Shown here one piece after another: positions 32,761 through 41,357 of a stretch of DNA of 64,000 bases (position 1 is the stretch's first letter; the number at the start of each line of letters is the position of its first letter). Source of the DNA: Echria macrotheca (lineage: Eukaryota > Ascomycota > Sordariomycetes > Sordariales > Schizotheciaceae); assembly GCA_030411725.1 (NCBI GenBank), contig MU839828.1, positions 1,736,001 to 1,800,000 on the forward strand, read 5' to 3'. The notes under the pieces were generated by a model, which was not told where the DNA came from, did not search any database, and saw nothing but the letters and a program-made list of their open reading frames with translations. Both the position numbers and the translations under genes were made by a program.

Positions 32761-34251
32761 TCAATCCTCTTCACCCTCCTCCTCCTCCTCAGCAACACCA
32801 TGCGACCGAGGCCATATCGTCCGCAGCGAAGGCAAACTCATCCGCTTATCCAGCACAGGAATAAACGTAAACGGCGGTGCTGCTGCTGCTGCCGCTGCCG
32901 CTGCATGCCATGACAACGAATTCCTCGACCGCCTCGATGACGATGACGACGACAACGACGACGAGAACCGTTCGCTCCGCGGCGAGATATTTTGTCTCCC
33001 TTGGTTTTTGTCGTCGTCTTGTCCCTCCTGATATTCCCAGAGCACGTCGCCGAATACCATTTTCTCACCCCCGCTTGGTCTCCTCTCACTGCCGGCGGCG
33101 GCGCTAGTGGTGGTGTGACCTCCTGCCGAGGATATACTGCTCCAGTTTCGTCTCACAACGGGTGACTGCGGCGTCTGTATCGTCGTCGCCCCCCATATGT
33201 TTTCTGAGAACTTTACTGTGCTGGCGGCTGCTCCTCCCGGGATGAAGGATGGCGAGAGGGGACTTAGCATGAAAGAAGAAGAACCTGCTGCTGCTCCGAC
33301 ATGCTCGGTGGCGGCGCTCCCCGTTGCCGCCGCTGCTGCTTCTCCTCCTGTTGTTGTTGTGCTCTTATTACTCCCCTGACTGCCCTGACTGCCCGTCGCT
33401 CTCCTCCCCTGCTGTCTCTGTCCCTGTCCCTGTCCGTGCTGTCCCTGTTGTCCCTGTTCCTGACTAAAACCACTACTATACATTCCATCGTACCTCCCCC
33501 CCATCATCCCCAACATCATCTGCGCCTGTAAATACCCCTGCACCTCCGCCCGGACCAGAGCCCAGCGCTCCCGACCCTGCACTTCCAGCCAGATCTCGCC
33601 CAGCCGGAGCAGGATGAGCTGCTCCTGCTGTGTGTTCTCGCTGATCTTGATTTTTAGTCCGGCGGCCTCCTTGCGGATCTTTCTTCTTGAGCGGGGTCCC
33701 GAATAGGAAGAAGGGGGGGAGGAGGGGACGGAGAGGAGGGAGAGCTCGGCTTCGAGGAGGGCGTAGCGCTGCAGCAGGCGGACGGCGCGTTCGGCTTGGC
33801 GCTGGAGCGACTGGAGGAGGTAGATGCGTTCGTTGTGGAGGGATTGGATCGGTCGGGGGTCGAGGTTGGGGACCTGGAGGGAGGAGGAGGAGGAGGACAT
33901 TCGGTGGTGGTGGGGATTGTAGTTTGGTGTTAGGGGGGAGGGGGGGAATGGGTCTGATGGTGTTGGTTGGGACTGCGGTGGATGATGGAGTTTGGGAGGA
34001 TCGGGGATGGTGTGGACTCGTAGGGAGGGACGGCGTTGTTGGTTCTCAGATAGGGTGTCGTTCGGTTCGGGAAGGCGTGAGACATTGCTGTGTTGAGGTT
34101 CGTGGACCTCTTCTTGGGAGTTTGGTTTCGAAGAGGACGAGTCTTTGTCTGAGAATGACGGTTTGGTCACTGTTGTGGGCGATACTGGCGGCGAGCATCT
34201 GCTCTCCGTATGGGTCTCGCGCTCGGAGATGTCCATACCGTGACTGTCCAT
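32761..34251 (-). CDS. Hypothetical low-complexity protein, fungal-specific
   Basis: A long single frame (496 residues from the ATG at 34251, MDSHGMDISERE; an in-frame ATG at 34365 would add 38). No catalytic domain is recognised. After a Ser/Pro-rich N-terminus there is a probable helical, coiled-coil-like core (about residues 145-265: NERIYLLQSLQRQAERAVRLLQRYALLEAELSLL, then LILLRLGEIWLEVQGRERWALVRAEVQGYLQAQMMLG). A Gln/Gly run (QEQGQQGQHGQGQGQRQQ), poly-Ala, Ser runs and an acidic end (AEEEEEGEED) follow. The ordered core flanked by disorder and the uniform codon pattern argue that it is a real protein. The upstream part of the open frame reaches 34422 only through a TTG, so I did not use it. 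Confidence 0.7.
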   Translation of the reverse strand: MDSHGMDISERETHTESRCSPPVSPTTVTKPSFSDKDSSSSKPNSQEEVHEPQHSNVSRLPEPNDTLSENQQRRPSLRVHTIPDPPKLHHPPQSQPTPSDPFPPSPLTPNYNPHHHRMSSSSSSLQVPNLDPRPIQSLHNERIYLLQSLQRQAERAVRLLQRYALLEAELSLLSVPSSPPSSYSGPRSRRKIRKEAAGLKIKISENTQQEQLILLRLGEIWLEVQGRERWALVRAEVQGYLQAQMMLGMMGGRYDGMYSSGFSQEQGQQGQHGQGQGQRQQGRRATGSQGSQGSNKSTTTTGGEAAAAATGSAATEHVGAAAGSSSFMLSPLSPSFIPGGAAASTVKFSENIWGATTIQTPQSPVVRRNWSSISSAGGHTTTSAAAGSERRPSGGEKMVFGDVLWEYQEGQDDDKNQGRQNISPRSERFSSSLSSSSSSRRSRNSLSWHAAAAAAAAAPPFTFIPVLDKRMSLPSLRTIWPRSHGVAEEEEEGEED

Positions 34252-34652
34252 GGGAGTGGGTTTCGAATGTGATGTTGAATGGTGTTTAAAGTTTGACTGG
34301 TTTAATAGCAGACCAAAAACTTTAGCCTGCGTCATCCCAGGATCAAGGGTCCCATCGAATATCATGGGCCTCTCTCCGTAAAATGTTGGTGGTAGACAAA
34401 GATGAGCGCAATCGTACAGCAACCAATCTCACCACGCCTCCTTTATTCGGGCCCGGCCGACCATTGAAAGACACACCTCGGTAGCCGACAGATATCGTTC
34501 GATGGCCACAAAGCCCACCACCAGCCGTGGCCTGGACCGGCAGAAACTCCAAAAGAGAACACGCGTGGCAGCCCGTCTGATCAATGTGATGCTATCCCCC
34601 AAACCGGCATCTCTTCCGTCGCTCTCGTCCAAGAACCGCATCCGAACAAAGC
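34252..34652. other. Short intergenic, leader of the hypothetical gene
   Basis: 401 bp between two minus-strand genes. No element is recognised; it should contain the 3' end of the radical SAM gene and the promoter of the hypothetical gene. Confidence 0.35.
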
Positions 34653-35291
34653 TCAGATACTAAACCCCTCATGTCTAGGCGGATCGCAGAACCTCCACAG
34701 CCCAGCCTCCTCGGCCGCCTTCCTCACCACCGAAATCTCGTCCTGCCCAACAGCGCGGTTGATCTCGGCATACCGCCGCTCACCCTCCTTACTCCCCCGG
34801 CCCGGCTTCCCCACATGCGCAGCCGGCCGGTACTGCTCCATAATGTTCACAAAGCAATCCTTCGAAACCTCGTCCGCCAGAAAGCGCATAATCTCAGCGC
34901 CCTCGGCCTCGTACCCGGGCATGACCAGATGGCGCACCAACAGCCCCCTCTTGGCGATGCCGTCGGCCGTAAAACAAAGGTCTCCGACCTGCGCGTGCAT
35001 AGCCTTGATACTCTCGCGCGCCGTGGCCGCGTAGTCATCGGCCTTGAGCAGACGGCGCGACGTAGCCGTGTTCCAGACCTTGAAGTCGGGCAGATAGATG
35101 TCTACCAGCCCATCCATCAGCTCCAGCGAGGCGAGCGAGTCGAAGGCCGAGGTATTATAGATAATCGGCACCGTCAGACCGTTATGCCTCGCATGTAGAA
35201 TACTCAGCGCAACTTGCGGAACAACACTAGATGTTCTCGTCAGCTCCGACCCATGTCTCTCTGTTTCTCTCTCACACTCTCCCTCTGACTC

Positions 35292-35322
<31 letters not shown>

Positions 35323-35846
35323 AAGAAAAAAAAAAAAAAAAAAAAAACCTACTGCTCAGGCGTAATCAAATTAACATTATGCACCCCCCCAACCTCCTGC
35401 AACTTGACAAACCACCCCCCCAGCTCCTCAGGCGTTAGGTCCTGCCCATTCCGCCGGTGCGCGATATCATGGTTCTGACAGAACACACAGCGCAGATTGC
35501 ACCCGCTGAAAAACACGGAACCGCTGCCGCGGTGGCCCTGCACGCACGGCTCCTCGCCAAAGTGCGGCGCGATCACGTTGACCTTGGCCGTCTCGGCCCC
35601 GATCAGACACACGCCCGTCGTCTCGTACCGGTTGACGCCGCAGAGCCGCGGGCACAGGTTGCAGCGGCGCAGGTGCGCGTACGCGGCCGACCGCTTGCGG
35701 GCCGCGTCGACCGAGCTCAGCGTCATGTAGCGGGGCGTGTAGTCGTCGAGCAGGAACGGCGGCGCCAGGTGCAGCGCCCGTTGCTGGTGGTGGTGGTGGC
35801 CATTGGGAACTACGCGGGACAAGAGAACCCGGCGGAGGGATTGCAT
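34653..35846 (-). CDS. PflA-like radical SAM protein, probably mitochondrial
   Basis: Predicted 355 residues in two exons (35846-35353 and 35226-34653). It resembles the pyruvate formate-lyase activating enzyme branch of radical SAM proteins. The cluster motif CxxxCxxC is present as GCNLRCVFCQN, preceded by a Cys-rich segment (RRCNLCPRLCGVNR). Then come GHRGSGSVFFSG, NLITPEHVVPQV, IIYNTSAFDS, DIYLPDFKVWN and RHLVMPGY. The N-terminus (MQSLRRVLLSRVVPNG) is Arg-rich without acidic residues, like a mitochondrial presequence. The substrate is unknown; no glycyl radical enzyme is encoded nearby. The intron (35352-35227, 126 bp) is almost entirely simple sequence: T-run, GT run, GA run. The start is the only ATG before MQSLRR; the frame reaches 35933 only via TTG. 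Confidence 0.88.
35293..35347. repeat. Compound microsatellite inside the radical SAM intron
   Basis: On the plus strand the tract reads CT repeats, then CA repeats, then an uninterrupted A-run of more than 20 bases apart from a leading AAAG. On the sense (minus) strand this puts a long T-run directly after the GTAGG donor. Confidence 0.95.
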
Positions 35847-36126
35847 GGCTGCTAACCCATGGCTTTCTCTCCAAGTTGAGAGTTTTATCTTTTGGATGGA
35901 ATGGTGGTCGGGATGAGATGTATGATGCGACAACTTATGAGTTGAGGGACACGGAAAAGTGGAGCACCTCTGTGCATGCAGTCTTTTTGACTATTCCGTA
36001 GGTACGTTTTCTACCTATCTATCGACGAGGACCTTGTCGAGAAACACGTTTGGTATCACCCTCCAGACATTTAAAAGAGAACCATTCAGCCCTAACGCCA
36101 AGACGCCCGTATTGAAAGCTCCAAGT

Positions 36127-37199
36127 TTACGAGTCCCTAATCTCGCGGCGACCGGGCACATACGTCTCAGGGTCAAAACCATAGATGGGACGGCCGATGC
36201 GGCGCAGGGCAAAGATCACCTGGATTTTATCAGTATCGAGACTATTACCGACACGTGCCTTGGGAATGACTTACATCGTTGACCGTCACCGTCTTGGCAT
36301 TACGATACTCAGTGTACGTGATACAGTCGCGCAGAATCTTGCAAGCGGTTAGCATCGAATAAAGCTGTATCCAAGAGAAGAAACATACCTGCTCAAGACG
36401 AGCCTTCAAGGCTCCACGGATCTCATCGTAAATACCGGCGGAAATCCGCTTGACTCCGCCTCGGCGAGCTAAACGACTGTCATCTGTTAGCCTCCATGTG
36501 CCGAGTAGCGTCCCAAATTTCATCTCGTCTCCAAGCTACCAAGGTAAGAAGCTATATGCGGAACACAGTTGGACATGCTAGAAGCTCGCAAAGATAAGAT
36601 AGAGTGGCAAAGCCATTTCCGTTTACTCTACCGCCTGACCAACGAAACCACCGCAAGAACGGAGAGAAGAAGGAGAGAGAAGGGAGCAACTTACCGAATG
36701 TCCGGCTTCGCTACAGCAGAGAAAACGCCATAATTAGCATAAATGGTCTTCCATCCAGTCTCTCCAAGATCAGATGAGCCGAAAATACGACGCAACGGCG
36801 GGCCGCGTCGGCGTCGGCGTCGGCGTAGGCGTGAAGCATCATCATCGGCAGCGTCATCAGCAGCAAAAACCGGCGGCGCCAAATGCATGCAGAGGAGACA
36901 TAAAAGAGCCCGCACCGCCCGCCGTCACCCTCCAAGCGCTCATAGCAAATACTTACTAACGCCTCGAATAGTGTCGCGAATAATCTTGCTATCCACCTCG
37001 GCAAAAACTCCAAGTTAGCTCTCGTCGTCGTCCAACACCCTAAGGTGGTAATAACCCCCCCAAACTCCAAATAAAAGGAAAGAAAAATAACGAACCGGTG
37101 ACGCTTCGCGCCCGTCTTTCCACCAAGCACAGTCTTGCCAGACACCTTAGAAGCGAACCCGCGCTTGGGGCCGCCACGGGAGGGCACCAACGGCGGCAT
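36127..37199 (-). CDS. Variant histone H4 (H4v-like)
   Basis: A divergent H4 of 131 residues. Exons (minus): 37199-37096, 36988-36957, 36710-36695, 36476-36389, 36337-36275, 36219-36127; phases agree throughout. The histone fold is clear: GAKRHRKIIRDTIRGVTKPDIRRLARRGGVKRIS, then AGIYDEIRGALKARLEQ, ILRDCITYTEYRNAKTVTVNDV, IFALRRIGRPIYGF. Compared with canonical H4 (103 residues), the Gly/Lys tail GRGKGGKGLGKGG is replaced by MPPLVPSRGGPKRGFASKVSG-type sequence. The C-terminus runs about 14 residues past the YGF position (DPETYVPGRREIRDS). Filamentous ascomycetes such as Neurospora are known to carry an H4 variant gene besides canonical H4. Exon 3 is only 16 nt, and the first donor is GTTCGT. 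An in-frame ATG at 37268 would add 23 residues. Nucleosomal deposition is not shown by sequence. Confidence 0.92.
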
Positions 37200-37821
37200 C
37201 TTTGTCGGCGTCGTCGTCGTGATGGGAGTTTCCTGTGATACCGTATGTGAGATATGTGGGACCGACATGGGACGGGTAACGGGTTCGGCAGCAGGTGGCA
37301 ACTATGAGAATAGCGCGTTTCCACTTTTGCGGTTTGGGACGGCAAATGCAAACTTACTCTTAGCCTTGCAGAAGAATTTATCGGCGACTTATTTTAAACA
37401 AGGTTGGAAGTACAAGTTTCGAAGCGGCAACACTGTGGCTGCGTTTTGGCGTTGCGGGTGTGAGTGTGAATTGAAGGAGGGGTGCAACTGGCGAAGGGTG
37501 TGAAGAACAACAACGCACTGACCCGCCACAGCAACTGACTCTCAGAGGGAAGGACGACCGAAACAGGCAATCAGGCAACACCAAGTAAAAGTCAACTTTT
37601 CGTCCAATGTTAGAGGTCAATTAGATTAGATGGACTCTTCAGAGACCATATGTGCTACCAGATCTACCCTGCTGCCTATTCAATATGCTATCCCACCGCC
37701 TTGCAAGTCTTGTTGTCGCGTATACAGTGCGCACACCCTGGCTACATCTCGCCGCCCGAATTCCCTCCATTGCTAGCCACTACCCAAGCCCGCCATTCTA
37801 AGCTCTGTAGTTGATCCTGCT
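37200..37821. other. Intergenic between the H4 variant promoter and the SVF1 3' end
   Basis: 622 bp, with both genes on the minus strand. No gene or repeat is recognised. It should hold the H4-variant promoter; open frames here are short. Confidence 0.35.
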
Positions 37822-39146
37822 TTACTCCGAGATGAAAGTCGCCTCGCTGAACAGCTCACCCTCTTCCGTAATCTCCTCATCGCCGATCTTGAGCTTGAGC
37901 GAGAGCTTCTTCGCGTGAGGCGCGTACTAGATCTTGTTAACAAACTCTCATCATCGCACGGGATGGGCTTGACATACCTGATAAATGTACGGCTTGGTGC
38001 CGGCAGCCGCTGCAACGATGCTCTTGACAAAACCGGGCACCTCTGCCATGACGTCTATCCTGTCGAGCCGGTCCTCCAAAGCACCTTCAAGGGACGCCTT
38101 CACAGGCTTCCCATCCTTGGTTGACCCGCTCCACTCGAACTTGATCTTGGTCGGCTCGGGCCAGTCGTTCAGATTGTCGCCCTTGGTCTCAAGGTGTTCG
38201 GTCGAGTTGGACGTCCCTGCATAGATGATCTCCCCATCCTTGGCAAGACCACCCACATTGACAGTCGTTGTGCCATACGAGGGGGGCGTTGTGAATTGCA
38301 TCATGATAGCTGAATAGGTCGGACCCTGGAAATTGCAAAAGGTCCACTTTGCAGCGGCGTGGTGGGGCTTCATGCCCTGCAGGGCATGAGCGAAGAAGGC
38401 TTTGCCCTTGAAGTCGATAGGGCCGTCCTTGGTCGTGATGGTGCCCTCGGCAGCGCATCTGGGCCAGAAAACGTGGCGCATCGACCCCCATGGGTTTGCC
38501 AGGTCCGTCCCGAACAGCGTCGTGCCCGTCGTGCCCACCTTGAAGCCCGGCGCGGTCCTTCTGACCGTGAGGTTGACGACCGCCCTGTCGTCGTTCATCG
38601 ACTTGATCGTGAAGGTTGTCCCGTCTTCCGAGAGCTCGACCGCACAGTCGTTGGCATAGAAAGCCGTGTGATCCTCGCTGAATTCATGGTTGGAAAGCTG
38701 CGTCGAGCACCAGAGGTGTTCCTTGGACTTGTCAAAGCTAAAGACTTTGGTGTTGAATTGGCAGGTCGTTCGGATGCCGCTGTCCCCTGTCAGTGACCAA
38801 AAAGAGACAATATGGTAGCCAGCCTACTTACGCCACGTTACTATAGATGACCTGGGCGAAAGCGAGCTGACCCTCGTCCGACATGAAGTAGAAGGTCTGC
38901 GTCTCGACGCACGTCGAGTCCATTTCCTGCCATTTTAGGTCATCTCGAGTGAGCTCCGTGTACGGCGTCGTCTTGGCCTCCTCCGCAACCGACTTGATGG
39001 CCGATGGCCCGTAGATGGGCTCCTGTGTGCCGGCGACGTTGGCCACCCTAGGCAGCGACAGCGTTAGCCTTGTGATGCTTCAAGACTACCAGGGCGGGGT
39101 CAAGACCCGCGGGGCTTTCTTACTGCTGCTGCATCCATTTGAACAT
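37822..39146 (-). CDS. SVF1: Survival factor 1 (Svf1-like lipocalin-fold protein)
   Basis: Predicted 381 residues, matching the family length. Exons (minus): 39146-39124, 39047-38832, 38779-37978, 37926-37822; phases agree. The first exon is only 23 nt (MFKWMQQQ). Signatures: GTQEPIYGPSAI, LKWQEMDSTCVETQTFYF, CQFNTKVFSFD, NVVNL-type block MNDDRAVVNLTVRRTAPGFK, NPWGSMRHVFWPRC, FAHALQGMKPHHAAAKWTFCNFQ and EWSGSTKDGKPVKASL. Svf1 proteins have two lipocalin-like domains. In yeast they support survival under oxidative and cold stress and have been linked to ceramide handling between ER and Golgi. The N-terminal short helix is consistent with membrane association. The last intron (51 bp) lies 35 codons before the stop. 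The gene diverges from mitochondrial uL11. Confidence 0.93.
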
Positions 39147-39637
39147 GATGAAGCGTGGGGGTCGCTCGGTGGGCGGTCGCAAAGTCGTCGGCGATCGTGG
39201 CTGTAGAGGGTGGGTTTGGAGATTCGAAGGAGCGTGAGATAGACCGAGGCTGAAGGGGAGACATTCACCGCCGTCTGGTTCGAGGGTTTCCCTCTAATAA
39301 AGGGCCCCGAAGATAGGAGGGGCTAGCTTCTGGGTTGGCGAGCAGGCGACTGCTGACTGGTGGACGTCACTGCACTGTGTCCAGCACACTGGGCATCCAC
39401 AGCAGGGGTCCCGCTGAAACATAGCGGGTGGCGTAAAGTGCATGCAGCAAACGCGGACTGTGGCTGAACGTGCACTGACCAGATTCGTTTCGAGGCTGAC
39501 CCACTGATTTTTCTGCGCGAAGAACCGCGTTTGAAGCTTTTGGAGATATCATCGAGAACTCCGACGACACCGCGACTCCAGCTCCGATCGGCATCGTGCA
39601 ACGAACCGGCACCGTAACAGAGAGATACTGTCCCAAA
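39147..39637. promoter_or_regulatory. Divergent promoter of SVF1 and mitochondrial uL11
   Basis: 491 bp between two outward-facing ATGs. No RNA gene is seen. The arrangement suggests a shared nucleosome-depleted region, but no specific site is claimed. Confidence 0.4.
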
Positions 39638-40159
39638 ATGTCGAAGAAGGCTGCTTCGGCGACGGCCGAGTCCGTGGTCAAGCTCATAGTCGGCGCCGGC
39701 CAAGCGAGTCCAGGCCCACCAGTCGGTCCGGCCCTGGGTAGTAAAGGTGTCAAGTCAATGGACTTTTGCAAGGTGGGCTAGGGCTCCGATTTTAATATAG
39801 AGCATGTCTGACATACCCCCCAGGAATTCAACGCAAGGACAGCTCACATCGTCGCCGGGACTCCAATGCCTTGCCGAGTCACCGTCCGAGCCGACAGGTC
39901 ATTCCATTTCGACATTCGAACACCACAAACATCATGGCTACTTCGAAACGCCGCCGAACTACCCATAGGGAAAAAGGGTCAAAGGAAAGGGGCGAGCAAA
40001 CCGGGCCACGAGGTAGTGGGGACAGTGAGCCTTAAACACGTCTACGAGATCGCCAAGATCAAGCAATCCGAGCTACGACTATCGGGGCTGCCCCTCGAAG
40101 GGCTCTGCCGGTCCATCATCTTTCAAGCGAAATCAATCGGCATCGACGTTGTCCCTTGA
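39638..40159 (+). CDS. Mitochondrial large-subunit ribosomal protein uL11m
   Basis: Predicted 156 residues in two exons (39638-39772 and 39824-40159; intron 51 bp). uL11 binds the GTPase-associated centre of large-subunit rRNA. Signatures are the N-terminal domain VVKLIVGAGQASPGPPVGPALGSKGV, DFCKEFNART, TPMPCRVTVRADRSFHFDIRTPQTSWLL and the C-terminal domain KQSELRLSGLPLEGLCRSIIFQAKSIGIDVV. The length and separate lineage from cytosolic L12 indicate the mitochondrial paralogue (yeast Mrpl19), although no long presequence is evident (MSKKAASATAE). Confidence 0.95.
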
Positions 40160-41357
40160 CCGCGGAATGGCGAACTGCGCGACCGAACGGGTCGCTTGGA
40201 GTATAGACGAAGGATATAATTCATACGCGGCGGCGTCTCTGTATGTATGGGTTTTGTACTACCACATGTAAGTATCAAATGGATTAGGCGAAGCGGGTTG
40301 TTGGTGATCTTGAATCAATACCGGATCGGTTTTCTGGCGTTTGAAGGAACGAGGTGCCGACGAGACAACCAGTGTGTTTCTCGTTACCGGCATGGACCGG
40401 ACCCCCTTTACGTCCCGGGCATACCGAGTAAAATAGCTCGCTCGTCGCGGACCAGTCGGGGGAGCTTCTGGCGGCGAGTTCCGGGTTGAGGGGGAGCACA
40501 AATGGTGAGCTTGACGGCGCCTCGGTCACACCAAAGTCCGTTTCCGGCGAGCTCTGCACCAAAAACCGAGCCCGGATGACGGACTTCCAATGGCTATTAC
40601 AACTCTGCTCGATGTATAATTACATTACTGACCCATTGACATTTTGTATCGGAGCCTCCTTTCATCCTACTTGTTGCCGTCATCCCGAGCACAGTTTCCG
40701 GCCCTCCGTCCTGTTCCTAGTAAAGCCCGGCGCCTCGGCCCTGGATCGACGGCGCGACTGCGCATTCCATCCGAACCGCATCCGAGCCTCGTCCGGCGCC
40801 GTGCCCCTGACTCTGCCCCAAACCACCACTGCTCTGGCCCGAGTGTGGCAACAGACCTCGGCCTTGGCGGCTTGTGTCTTGCGAGTCAGGCCCTGTGACA
40901 ACGACTGGGCTGTCAATGCAACATATCCGCTCAGCCCGGTTACAGAATACAGAGCACTCGGGATCTCAGTCAGGGTCCACCTTGGCGAGCCGGGAATAGA
41001 GAGGGCGCCCTCGCTCGTTGGAACCTCAAGCGCCGATGCTTCCAGGCAGGGCGGTTCCTGGGTGGTACCTCGGCCGTCTGGGACCGCTGTGTTTTAGCTG
41101 AAGTCCCACCGCCGTACCTGGAGCTGCCCCACCATCCTTCACAACGACGAGGGGTTATCTAGTGTAGTTGCAGGCTTTCTCAGCAACCCGCCGTCATCTC
41201 TGGCCCGAACATTCCTCCTCTATATTTTTTGCAGCTTGGGTTTTGCGGCACCCTTTGCTCTCTCTGCCCCGCCGTCGTTGCCGTCCGATTCGCTCCTCTT
41301 CTTGCGCCTCGCGGACCTCTTCTTGCTGGGATTTCTATCGCGCGTCCGTTGGCAATC
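40160..41357. other. 1.2-kb intergenic, leader of the kinase gene
   Basis: No supported gene. A frame at 40486-41097 (203 codons) has no known domain, an unusual composition and no splice partners. The region upstream of 41358 is likely promoter and 5' UTR. Confidence 0.45.

Noticed and set aside
35847..35933. N-terminal extension of the radical SAM protein to 35933
   Set aside because: It would need a TTG start; the ATG at 35846 begins a plausible mitochondrial presequence.
40486..41097. 203-codon plus-strand frame between uL11m and the kinase
   Set aside because: No domain or splice partners, and a scattered Cys/Pro/Arg composition; it is more likely kinase promoter or leader.
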